Positions 8,719-15,868 of a DNA stretch of 15,910 nucleotides are shown in pieces. The notes beneath the pieces were generated by a model. It did no database searches, was not told the origin of the DNA, and saw nothing but the letters and a program-made list of their open reading frames with translations. Position 1 is the first letter of the stretch. Every line of letters begins with the position of its first letter. Made by a program: the position numbers and the translations under genes. The stretch spans positions 1-15,910 of the forward strand of contig CAKUWM010000032.1 of assembly GCA_934699305.1 (NCBI GenBank), in the 5' to 3' direction. This stretch comes from an uncultured Saprospiraceae bacterium (GTDB lineage Bacteria; Bacteroidota; Bacteroidia; Chitinophagales; Saprospiraceae).

Positions 8719-11700
8719 TTAGTTGTTGATGGTGAAATCTTCCGACAAATAGATTTGTAACCCATCCATATTGAACCCGTCCGGTCGGATATTGACGCCA
8801 GTCAAACCAAACTTTAGATAATTCGCATCCTGTACTTTGAAAGTAAGCATGGCGCTTAGTCTAGCCCTGTCCGGTTCGAAGCGGATGCCCAACAAGATGA
8901 AGTCAAAGCCCTCCGGCAGTGTCACACCAAAGAGTGTATTCATCTTTTCACGAATAGAAAAAGGCATACTAAAGAACTGTCCGGCTTGGGAAGCAATGTC
9001 ATCTAATTGGCTCATAAAACCTTCGGTGATGTCCAGTCCGGATAAGTCAAGTGGCCCTTCGTCATTCGATTCATCTATGCTGAAACCTCCCATTGAGGCA
9101 TTGGCTGCCGAAAGCACTACTCCATTAATCAAGCGTTTTTCACCTGAAGGCATAACGGCAACTGTAATATTATCGAATGTCACCTCAAGATTCATTCTCA
9201 AAAATGGAAGCATTATCTTTCCCTTGCCCGAATTGGTCCCGGTTAATTCTCCGACTGCCATCTTAAAATGCCCTACCTGCACGATGTCACCGACTGCGAT
9301 GGCTATCGGGCTCCCACCGGAAAGATTAGGCGGCTCACAGTAATTGACTCCCGAGACAGTATCTTGTCCGGTAGTGGAATCACATTGACATTTGAAGGAA
9401 AGTCCGGATAAATCAGGCAAAGCCAGCTCAAACTTGCCAAAGCTATATTTCCCACTTGATTGGGAAGTATCTTTTTTAGCCCATACACCAACTCCCATTG
9501 ATAGGAATCCCATATTTAGCTGCATGTCTAATCCCAAAGCCGGTAATGATATTCCCTTGAAGACGTTGTTCTGTTCTAATAGTGATAGCTCACTCAACTG
9601 CATGTCCGGCAAACCCGGTATCTGAATAACACCCCCTTCCGTTCCTTCTAAGCTAAAATACTTCCCGGGTGGCAGTGAAGGGTGATTGACCATGAGATGA
9701 TTTAGTTTAAGTCCTGTCAGGCCAAAGTCAAATTCCGAAATACCCAACACTCCTTTTAATGGATCAATAATATCACCCAGGCCTTCCTGCCTGAAATCAC
9801 TTTCCGGGATCTGCATATTTACATTGAGACTAAGATCGATATAGGGGCGGTATTTGCCATTTGCTTGTTTTTCGATAGCGAGGATGCTACCATTTTCTAT
9901 TTCGGCATTTAATTTTAGAAAGGGTATTCCAAATGTCCCTTGAGGTGACAGATTGAAGGCATAATTACCGTGTTCATCACGTGCAAGTATCCCTTGATAT
10001 GCCAATTCAGCGTCTAATAAGCTTACACCTGCTTTTCCGGCAATATGGGCATCGACAAAGCTGTTTTGCAAAATATTTAATGCAATAGAATCAATGGAAA
10101 ATGCCCATCCACCCGCATCACCCGTAGATAAGTCGATCAGATTGTGCCCTTCTAAAAGGCACGTCACACCGGATGCATCTAAAATGATGTCATGGGCAGC
10201 AAATACGGTGGGCCCGTTTTTTGACAACTGCATATCTTCCGGTAGTTGGACGGACACATTGTCGATATAAAAGCCCCGCCAACTGTTATTTACAGCGGAA
10301 TAATTTTCCGGAAAAGCAATTGTCTCCGGATTATTGTTCAGATCCATATCTATTACCACTTGACCGGGTGAAAAAACCCAGCCCGGTGCACCGGCAGCTA
10401 CAAATGGAGTCATCTCTCCATGCCCGGTAAATTGACCCCAATTGGTGGAATTGAGCGTCAGCGTCGCAATCACCGGCGATACATTGTCCTCGGCAGAGAT
10501 TAACTGCTCTTGAGGAAATTGATAACTTGCCTGAATATTAAATTCTTTAAAACCATCACAGTCGAAATAGATATAACTACCCGTCCCGGGCTGATTCCCT
10601 ACAGCCCGATGTAGAACAAGCGGTACAGAAGAAAGCCCCGGTATTGTCACGTCATTTAATAAATACAGCCTTAAATCGGCCATATCAAAGCCATTTCTAC
10701 CAATACGTACCCCGGAGGCACCAAAGTTAAATATCTGACCGTTAGCTCCCGGAATCGATAGCAGCAGATTGGCTGTGGCACTGCCATACAGATTGAAGTC
10801 TATCCCGGTTACATAAATTTCAAATGGCATCGAAAAACCCAACATCGCCAACGTATTGCCCAATGAAATAGGTAGAGACATTTGTTCTTTGAGGTCCCGG
10901 ACGTGTTGGTTCATATCAGAGAGCCAATCTAATCCTATAGAAATTCCGGACAAGTCAGGTAACAAGTCAGCATCTGTTGTGATACCGCTTACCAACGGTG
11001 ATTCCATTATCGACAGGTCTCCGCTGATTACCTCCCGTTGAGCATTGATGCTTATATGGTCAAAGGATACTTCTACCGATGTATTGAGAAAAGGTATTCT
11101 TACCGAGGCCGAACCGCTTTGACCGGAATTGTCAAGAGCAGCGATCGTCATATTAAAGGCTCCGAATCTTAAACTATCTCCCACTTGTAGGCTCTGACTA
11201 GACTGCGATAGGTCCTGTAATATAAAATCGCATTCCCCTTCAGGACACTGGCATGATACGCCACTTTGATTCTCTCCGGGAATAAAATCCGGCAACGCTT
11301 GAAACAAACCCACGCGGCTAATACCATTATTAACAAAATAGTTTGGAATCTGTGTCCCTGTTTCATCAAAGAACTGCGCTGTCACACGCCATATATATAT
11401 TTTCGAAGGCTCTAACTGAGAGGTTAGTTCATTGTAAAACACGGAGAAATGGTCAATGGTTGTGCTATATACCAAGGTGTGATTTTCAAATTGATCGTTG
11501 GGGTCGAGTAATGGGGATTTCTCACGCAGTTCAAACAAATACCGAATATTGACAAATGGAAGCTGAGCAAGCGGGTCCGTCATCTGCCATGAAAAAACTA
11601 GGTTATTTAGCTGACTTTCAAAAATGTTCTGACCTTCTACCGGCAACAATAAAATAGGCGCCTGTAATCGTGCCAAATAGCCGGAAGCACAAGCTTCACG

Positions 11701-12216
11701 CGAAATAACGTCGTCTTTATAGGAATCTATCACTTCAAGGCAGATATCCGTAATTCCTTCATTTACTACGCCGTAGATACCGTTACCCGATAGTCCGCTT
11801 AAGTTGGCCAGATTGGTAGCGAGATCCTCTCCGGTGATGGTGTATGGCTCATTGCGATGGAGAGTGACTTCATTGCCTCTGAAGCCTTTCAAATTGACAC
11901 CAATGATACTTCCATTTTGGCGAACTTTCAATCTGAAATATACTGTTCGCTCCGTTTCGACCGGATCTCGCAAGGTGATAGTATATTGAAGCCTATTGGC
12001 CGTAACAAGAGGATTGGCAAAGTCTCCTAAATAAACACTTCCACCGACGATCATATTTGCAGTGACATCGACCGGATACACTACCTGTGCAAAAGACTTC
12101 CCTCCTAAACAAATATTCAATAAAAACAGAAAAATGTAAATTTTCCAGGATCGGAATGAATGATTATCCAATAGGGTTTCTGCACACATGTTTACTCGAT
12201 GTATTAGGTTATTCAT
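8719..12216 (-). CDS. Secreted modular beta-rich protein with internal duplication (1165 aa)
   Basis: Function unknown. The ATG at 12216 overlaps the stop of the upstream gene by 8 nt (ATGAATAA) and has a CAGG just before it. An in-frame ATG at 12189 would also keep the signal peptide; the longer TTG-initiated frame to 12288 lies inside the upstream gene. The signal peptide runs to about residue 44 (hydrophobic 'IYIFLFLLNICLGG', then 'SFAQ'). Residues ~49-186 form a beta domain opening 'VDVTANM'. Residues ~187-306 look like an Fn3/Ig fold ('APILLLPVEG', 'YIWRVTA'). A Cys cluster (C-Q-C-x4-C) at ~322-329 opens repeat A (~322-526); the related repeat B (~943-1165) also opens with 'CQC' and reaches the stop codon. 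Between them, ~548-736 is the 'DCDGF / SWRGFY / GWAFSIDSIAL' module shared with the 1854-residue neighbour. No enzyme motif or type IX sorting domain is visible. The tight spacing to both neighbours implies co-production with the barrel protein and the giant paralogue. Confidence 0.87.
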   Translation of the reverse strand: MNNLIHRVNMCAETLLDNHSFRSWKIYIFLFLLNICLGGKSFAQVVYPVDVTANMIVGGSVYLGDFANPLVTANRLQYTITLRDPVETERTVYFRLKVRQNGSIIGVNLKGFRGNEVTLHRNEPYTITGEDLATNLANLSGLSGNGIYGVVNEGITDICLEVIDSYKDDVISREACASGYLARLQAPILLLPVEGQNIFESQLNNLVFSWQMTDPLAQLPFVNIRYLFELREKSPLLDPNDQFENHTLVYSTTIDHFSVFYNELTSQLEPSKIYIWRVTAQFFDETGTQIPNYFVNNGISRVGLFQALPDFIPGENQSGVSCQCPEGECDFILQDLSQSSQSLQVGDSLRFGAFNMTIAALDNSGQSGSASVRIPFLNTSVEVSFDHISINAQREVISGDLSIMESPLVSGITTDADLLPDLSGISIGLDWLSDMNQHVRDLKEQMSLPISLGNTLAMLGFSMPFEIYVTGIDFNLYGSATANLLLSIPGANGQIFNFGASGVRIGRNGFDMADLRLYLLNDVTIPGLSSVPLVLHRAVGNQPGTGSYIYFDCDGFKEFNIQASYQFPQEQLISAEDNVSPVIATLTLNSTNWGQFTGHGEMTPFVAAGAPGWVFSPGQVVIDMDLNNNPETIAFPENYSAVNNSWRGFYIDNVSVQLPEDMQLSKNGPTVFAAHDIILDASGVTCLLEGHNLIDLSTGDAGGWAFSIDSIALNILQNSFVDAHIAGKAGVSLLDAELAYQGILARDEHGNYAFNLSPQGTFGIPFLKLNAEIENGSILAIEKQANGKYRPYIDLSLNVNMQIPESDFRQEGLGDIIDPLKGVLGISEFDFGLTGLKLNHLMVNHPSLPPGKYFSLEGTEGGVIQIPGLPDMQLSELSLLEQNNVFKGISLPALGLDMQLNMGFLSMGVGVWAKKDTSQSSGKYSFGKFELALPDLSGLSFKCQCDSTTGQDTVSGVNYCEPPNLSGGSPIAIAVGDIVQVGHFKMAVGELTGTNSGKGKIMLPFLRMNLEVTFDNITVAVMPSGEKRLINGVVLSAANASMGGFSIDESNDEGPLDLSGLDITEGFMSQLDDIASQAGQFFSMPFSIREKMNTLFGVTLPEGFDFILLGIRFEPDRARLSAMLTFKVQDANYLKFGLTGVNIRPDGFNMDGLQIYLSEDFTINN
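8722..9390 (-). repeat. Protein-level repeat B of the 1165-aa protein
   Basis: Encodes residues about 943-1165. It aligns with repeat A of the same protein: 'VGD-x4-G-x-F-x-M' and '(L/I)PFL-x4-EV-x-FD' in the first half, and 'FGLTGVNIRPDGFNMDGLQIYL' against 'FGASGVRIGRNGFDMADLRLYL' in the second. The repeat is strong in protein but well diverged in DNA, so it is old. It ends at the stop codon, where repeat A instead continues into the CDGF module. Confidence 0.8.
10009..10575 (-). repeat. CDGF/SWRGFY module, copy in the 1165-aa protein
   Basis: Encodes residues about 548-736. Landmarks are 'YFDCDGFKEF', 'YQFP', 'NSWRGFYIDNVSVQLPE' and 'GGWAFSIDSIALNIL', followed by an 'AGKAGVSLLDAELAYQG' strand pattern. 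The same order of landmarks occurs in the neighbour at 7506-8318. Confidence 0.8.
10639..11253 (-). repeat. Protein-level repeat A of the 1165-aa protein
   Basis: Encodes residues about 322-526, from the Cys cluster (C-Q-C-x4-C) through 'LYLLNDVTIPG'. It pairs with repeat B at the end of the gene and, through its second half, with residues ~115-180 of the 1854-residue neighbour ('NFSGRNIPISEEGVDL' against 'NFGASGVRIGRNGFDM'). Confidence 0.8.
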
Positions 12217-14050
12217 GTACCTGTTTATTGCCTGAAGAATCGGGTTTCTTATGAAATGGCTTGTACTCAAAGCGGCCTTGAAAGCCAAGAGAGATCACCA
12301 ATTCTGAATATTTGTCATTTTGAAAAGCATTACCTTTCTTGTTTTGAATGGAGCTTATCTGAAGTTGCAGATTGTGCAACTTGTTGATACGCCATGAGGA
12401 TCTGAAACTTTGAATTGACTGAAGGGAAGAACGAACATCGCCTTTGCTTGTTCCGAAATAGGTCTGATTTCCCAGGGATAGGTCAAGTTTTTTATCAAAA
12501 AAAGTCTTACCCACTCGGGCTCCTATGCCATATCTAACCTGACGAATGCCACTGAGTGTGTTTTGATTAATATCAGCATTCACATTAATATTCCATTTAG
12601 AAGGTAATCGAAGACCATAATTCAAATTGGCGACATACATTACTGTGGCTGGATTGCCTATCGGAGATTCGATGTTTTGATTTACTTCCTGGCGACTTCC
12701 TCTAAGTAAAATATTATGTGTAGCATTATTGCGCCCTTTAAAATTTTTACTAATAGAGGCCGATGCATCAGAGGTGACAATAACAACCTTTAACAGATTG
12801 AGGTCTTCGCTTTGAACATAATTGATATTGGATAAGAAGTTGGAATAATTGATTCCAAATACCCATGACTTCAAGTTGTATCCGGCATTAAAAGACATGA
12901 TAAACCGCTTATAGTTGGCAGGGCGGCTTTTATCCAAATTGTTTCGTTGTATGCCGGCAGATCCGGCAAATGAGAAGTTGCCGATGCCATAACCCGAGAA
13001 TTGCAACGTAGTATTTTCCAAGTCGTCATTAAAAAAATACGCTCCAAAAGTCTTGTATCCGGGATTAATCCGCTGATATCCGACACCTACTCTGATTTTT
13101 TTCAATTGATAGGCAAGGTTTGCTGAGGCCGCATTGGCATAGATAGTCGATGCGCGCCGGTGGAAGATAAAATTGTCAAAATCAGCCGATATTCCGGAAG
13201 TGATCGGTGTGCGTGGAGCGGAAAGATCTCGGGTGTACCCACTTCGTGCAAGTTCAAAATCAATCTTCAGGTTTTTTATCACTTCTTTTTGACCTTTGAG
13301 GGCAATAATCATATTTTCAGCAGGTTGTACTCCGGTGGAAGCGGTGGACTGGATGTCTAAGGAGTGAATGTCGTCTTTAGCGGCAAAAAGGATAAAGTCA
13401 ATAAAATCATTGCTCGTGCCATAGCCTGCTTTGATGCCCCATCCGACACGCTTGTACACCGGTAAGTTGGGACGATCCAAAAACAAATCAACGGGTTCTA
13501 CCTTTGCCAATCTGCCCGCCATGGCTGAAAACCGAAATTTACCGGGTGTCAGCTCAATGCCACCACCTAAAAAATTGTGTGACGAAAGTGAAAAGTCAGA
13601 GAAATTCATTGATCTATGCCCGATATGCACCTTGATCCATTTATAATATGGGCTAAACCCAAGTCGGGTCAGGCGGTTACGTTGATTCGTGAGTATTCCC
13701 TTTAAGTAATCTTTATGGAAAGGTTGGCTGAATTGATCCAGATTGTTTAGGACAAAATTAAAGGGGATGTTGATGTTGTAGATGTGTGCCGTAGCATTGG
13801 CAAATATTGTAGAGGTGAGAGGGGTCTGTCGGTTTGAAGTGCCATCCGTAGTATATGACCTTAAAGTAAAGCCGTAATTGCCGGACAATGCAAAAGGATC
13901 ACCGGAAAGTATATTCTTGAGATAAGAAGAGGAGTCCCGTCTATTAAGGAGCTTTTCTACATCTTGACCATTCGTATTTGTCGTGAAGCAGAACAATAAT
14001 AAAAATATTACAACGATGTAACTTAATGACCTATTTACCCAATTTGTCAT
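12209..14050 (-). CDS. Putative outer-membrane beta-barrel protein (613 aa), first gene of the operon
   Basis: No named family recognised. The ATG at 14050 gives a classic signal peptide (residues 1 to about 29: 'VNR', then 'IVVIFLLLFCF', cleavage near 'NTNGQ'). The rest is rich in alternating polar/aromatic strands separated by Asn/Asp/Gly turns, as in large outer-membrane barrels; examples are 'YGFTLRSYTT', 'FRFSAMAGRL', 'WGIKAGYG' and 'WNINVNADIN'. There are no internal hydrophobic helices and no plug or TonB-box that I can see. The motif 'GYQRINPGY-x2-FGAYFFNDDLENTT' at about 324-348 and 'LGFSPYYKWIKVHIGHRSMNFS' at about 130-151 look like conserved family landmarks; from memory, similar barrels occur across Bacteroidota. 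The protein ends in a soluble, charged tail after 'RFEYKPF' rather than in a terminal aromatic residue. It leads the gene train and has the predicted promoter about 70 nt upstream. Its likely job is the outer-membrane pore or anchor for the giant proteins encoded after it; this is inferred from context. Confidence 0.85.
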   Translation of the reverse strand: MTNWVNRSLSYIVVIFLLLFCFTTNTNGQDVEKLLNRRDSSSYLKNILSGDPFALSGNYGFTLRSYTTDGTSNRQTPLTSTIFANATAHIYNINIPFNFVLNNLDQFSQPFHKDYLKGILTNQRNRLTRLGFSPYYKWIKVHIGHRSMNFSDFSLSSHNFLGGGIELTPGKFRFSAMAGRLAKVEPVDLFLDRPNLPVYKRVGWGIKAGYGTSNDFIDFILFAAKDDIHSLDIQSTASTGVQPAENMIIALKGQKEVIKNLKIDFELARSGYTRDLSAPRTPITSGISADFDNFIFHRRASTIYANAASANLAYQLKKIRVGVGYQRINPGYKTFGAYFFNDDLENTTLQFSGYGIGNFSFAGSAGIQRNNLDKSRPANYKRFIMSFNAGYNLKSWVFGINYSNFLSNINYVQSEDLNLLKVVIVTSDASASISKNFKGRNNATHNILLRGSRQEVNQNIESPIGNPATVMYVANLNYGLRLPSKWNINVNADINQNTLSGIRQVRYGIGARVGKTFFDKKLDLSLGNQTYFGTSKGDVRSSLQSIQSFRSSWRINKLHNLQLQISSIQNKKGNAFQNDKYSELVISLGFQGRFEYKPFHKKPDSSGNKQVHE

Positions 14051-14122
14051 ACAATATTATCTGTTTGGTGTAAAATAAGGTATGGTATCATTGCCTCTTA
14101 CTTTTGGATTCTTACTATTGGA

Positions 14123-14150
14123 CAAATGTAGTAGGGTCGGTGGTTAGCAA
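14123..14150 (-). promoter_or_regulatory. Predicted Bacteroidota sigma-A promoter of the operon
   Basis: Read on the minus strand, TTG (14148-14150) is followed by 17 nt and then TACATTTG (14123-14130). This matches the published Flavobacterium/Bacteroides pattern TTG-N17-23-TAnnTTTG exactly. Transcription would start near 14116, leaving a leader of about 65 nt before the ATG at 14050. It is the only full match I found in this gap on that strand. Confidence 0.6.
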
Positions 14151-14159
14151 GGGACACAC

Positions 14160-14206
14160 ATGTTGCACAGATGGGTCATTATGTTGCATGTTCGGTTAAA
14201 ATGGGT
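14160..14206. promoter_or_regulatory. Composite direct repeat upstream of the operon promoter
   Basis: ATGTTGCA occurs at 14160-14167 and again at 14181-14188, exactly 21 bp apart (two helical turns). ATGGGT occurs at 14171-14176 and 14201-14206. The block begins 10 bp upstream of the TTG element of the predicted promoter, where an activator would bind. The 8-bp/21-bp geometry suits a dimeric or tandem regulator, but I recognise no consensus; the bound protein is unknown. Confidence 0.4.
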
Positions 14207-14301
14207 GTCGTGAGGTGGTTATTCAGTCATTAATAATCCAATGAGAGGGATAAGAATGTATAGACGATTGAGAACATGAAACCCGAATTCTTATTAATCT
14301 C

Positions 14302-14324
14302 AAACCCTAAAGAAAATAGGTAAT
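14302..14324 (+). repeat. IS left inverted repeat
   Basis: AAACCCTAAA, a short variable core, then TAGGTAAT. With one gap it matches the complement of 15847-15868 except for two core bases. The inner heptamer AGGTAAT (14318-14324) recurs before the transposase start and at the right end. Confidence 0.8.
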
Positions 14325-14343
14325 TTTTTTGTATTTACTTTGT

Positions 14344-14361
14344 ATTACCTAAACAGGTAAT
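14344..14361 (+). promoter_or_regulatory. Palindrome covering the transposase ribosome binding site
   Basis: ATTACCT-AAAC-AGGTAAT is a perfect 7-bp inverted repeat with a 4-nt loop, ending 3 nt before the ATG at 14365. The right arm carries the only Shine-Dalgarno-like AGG, 7 nt before the ATG. As RNA, the hairpin would hide it. As DNA, it is two head-to-head copies of the heptamer found in both IS ends, so it could equally be a transposase binding site. Confidence 0.55.
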
Positions 14362-14364
14362 TGT

Positions 14365-15855
14365 ATGGCAAAAAAATCAACGCATCCACAGTGGGCTCTT
14401 GACCACAAGAAACCTGGAACCGAGCTCAAGTTATTATACGGTAGATATTATCTGTATGAAGTCAAATCTGTCTATGACAAAACACGTAAACGTGCTAAGA
14501 AGATTAGTGGAAGTATTTTAGGCAGGATTACCGAACTTGAAGGGTTTGTTCCCTCTGAAAAGAAAGCCTTGAAAGATAAAAGCGCGAAAACATATTTAAA
14601 CAAGAACGTACTTTGTTTTGAATACGGTTATGCACGATGGCTTTTGACTGAAATGGAGCAGGATGGAACATTAGATGCATTAAAAAAGCATTTTCCTTCA
14701 TTATGGCAATACATAGTGGCTATGGTTTATTGCCGCACTGCGTACCAATCACCATTAAAAAATATTCCATATCATGTGTCCCAATCTGCCATTATGGACT
14801 TGCTGAACTGGAAAGAAAACTTGAGTGACCAAAAAATATCAGATGGTCTTTTTCACTTGGGAAGAAAAACAAAAGCCATACATGACTTTATGAGACCGTC
14901 TGACAATAACGGTAAAACAATATTGATGGATGCCACAGACATAATTCTTCAATCCAATAATATCAGCCTATCACAAAAAGGATATGATGCCAATATGGAC
15001 TTCCAGCCCCAATTTGTGTTGCTATACTTATATGATGCCCAATCCTTATCTCCTTTATATTACCGATTGTTGCCTGGCAATATCCGCGAAATTTCTGCCA
15101 TGCAAAATACGATTAAAATGGCCGGAATGGAAGACTGTACCTTCATTGCCGATAAAGGCTTTTTCTCTGAAGCAAATATATCAGAACTAGAAAGGTTGGG
15201 GATGAAGTTTATAATCCCATTGAGGCGAGACAACAAACAAATCAACTACACGGCCTTGGCAAGCTTTGAAATGACTGATAATTATTTTGAATACAACGGT
15301 CGTTACGTTTTTTATGCCAAAACCCTCACTAAACACAACAGAAAGGTTGAATTGTTTTGGGATGGCAAACTAAAGGAGCAGGAAAAGGCAGATTATCTAA
15401 CCAGAATAAAAACAGTTCCAGAAAGCTATTCAAAAGAAAGATTCAACGAGAAAATTAAAGCAATGGGCACCTTGTCTATTATGCACAATACTGGGTTTAA
15501 TCCACAACAAACTTATTGCGAATACAAAAACAGAAGTGAGATAGAGCAGCTCTTTGACCATTTAAAGAATACAATCGATGCTTCAAGTTCTAATATGCAA
15601 AGAGAACAATCTCTGAACGGTTGGATGTTTATCAATCACCTCAGTATGAAAATAATATATAAACTGTTTACGATTTTAAAAAATACCCCACTAAACAAAA
15701 AGCAATCGCTTAATCACAAGTATTCAATTGGCGACACCATTAATCATCTGACATCAATTAAGAAAATCCAGTTTGATAAAATGAATTTTGTGATCAGCGA
15801 ACTCAACAAGCAAACTAAAACCTTATTAGAGAAAATGCAAATAGATATTACCTAA
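14365..15855 (+). CDS. IS4/IS1634-type DDE transposase (496 aa)
   Basis: Catalyses cut and transfer of the surrounding IS by an RNase H-like DDE active site. The likely triad is D189 ('ILMDATDI'), D263 ('FIADKGFFSE') and E394. E394 sits in 'YKNRSEIEQLFDHLK' (387-401), an exact match to the IS4-superfamily Y(2)R(3)E(6)K signature. Other family landmarks are 'KGYDANMDFQPQ' (205-216) and 'YYRLLPGNIREI' (232-243). The basic N-terminus (residues ~35-50, 'KTRKRAKK') probably binds DNA. The length is near the usual range for IS1634-like enzymes, and the frame has no stop or shift, so it appears functional. The ATG at 14365 follows AGG by 7 nt. The base composition looks more AT-rich than the operon beside it, as expected of an acquired element. 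Assignment to the DDE/IS4 superfamily is firm; the IS1634 subgroup is less certain. Confidence 0.92.
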   Translation: MAKKSTHPQWALDHKKPGTELKLLYGRYYLYEVKSVYDKTRKRAKKISGSILGRITELEGFVPSEKKALKDKSAKTYLNKNVLCFEYGYARWLLTEMEQDGTLDALKKHFPSLWQYIVAMVYCRTAYQSPLKNIPYHVSQSAIMDLLNWKENLSDQKISDGLFHLGRKTKAIHDFMRPSDNNGKTILMDATDIILQSNNISLSQKGYDANMDFQPQFVLLYLYDAQSLSPLYYRLLPGNIREISAMQNTIKMAGMEDCTFIADKGFFSEANISELERLGMKFIIPLRRDNKQINYTALASFEMTDNYFEYNGRYVFYAKTLTKHNRKVELFWDGKLKEQEKADYLTRIKTVPESYSKERFNEKIKAMGTLSIMHNTGFNPQQTYCEYKNRSEIEQLFDHLKNTIDASSSNMQREQSLNGWMFINHLSMKIIYKLFTILKNTPLNKKQSLNHKYSIGDTINHLTSIKKIQFDKMNFVISELNKQTKTLLEKMQIDIT

Positions 15856-15868
15856 ATTTTTAGGGTTT
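15847..15868 (-). repeat. IS right inverted repeat
   Basis: ATTACCTAAA, TT, then TTTAGGGTTT on the plus strand. It contains the transposase stop codon (TAA at 15853-15855), so the gene ends inside the repeat. It also contains the small palindrome CCTAAATTTTTAGG (15851-15864). The 11 bases TATTACCTAAA at 15846-15856 are repeated directly at 14343-14353. Confidence 0.8.

Larger units (their letters stand above)
14051..14364. other. Divergent intergenic region (314 bp)
   Basis: No gene is seen here. On the operon side it holds the predicted leftward promoter and a composite direct repeat upstream of it. From about 14302 it is IS sequence: the left inverted repeat, a T-run, and a palindrome just before the transposase ATG. 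The stretch 14207-14301 shows nothing I can name. Confidence 0.7.
14302..15868 (+). mobile_element. Insertion sequence, IS4 superfamily (IS1634-like)
   Basis: An element of about 1.57 kb with one rightward DDE transposase gene between imperfect terminal inverted repeats (AAACCCTAAA...TAGGTAAT at the left, its complement at the right). The gene is intact, so the copy may be active. I could not find a target duplication next to these ends, and the similarity between the two flanks continues weakly outward, so the true ends may lie several bases further out. It sits about 150 bp upstream of the operon promoter and points away from the operon. Confidence 0.8.

Noticed and set aside
8706..8765. 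Longer ATG start for the giant protein
   Set aside because: Overlaps the end of the upstream gene and puts a charged 20-residue leader before a good signal peptide; the ATG at 8705 has an AAGGAAAA-like site.
8837..9343. 168-codon open frame on the plus strand
   Set aside because: Lies wholly antisense to the 1165-aa gene, has no ribosome binding site or recognisable domain, and its composition (Ser/Pro/Lys-rich) is what the complement of the sense codons gives.
12217..12288. Longer TTG-initiated N-terminus for the 1165-aa protein
   Set aside because: Would lie inside the barrel gene and place about 70 residues before the signal-peptide core; the ATG at 12216 coupled to the upstream stop is more natural.
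14160..14188. LytTR-type regulator site
   Set aside because: The 21-bp period fits, but the repeat ATGTTGCA does not match the LytTR consensus as I remember it, so only an unnamed repeat is claimed.
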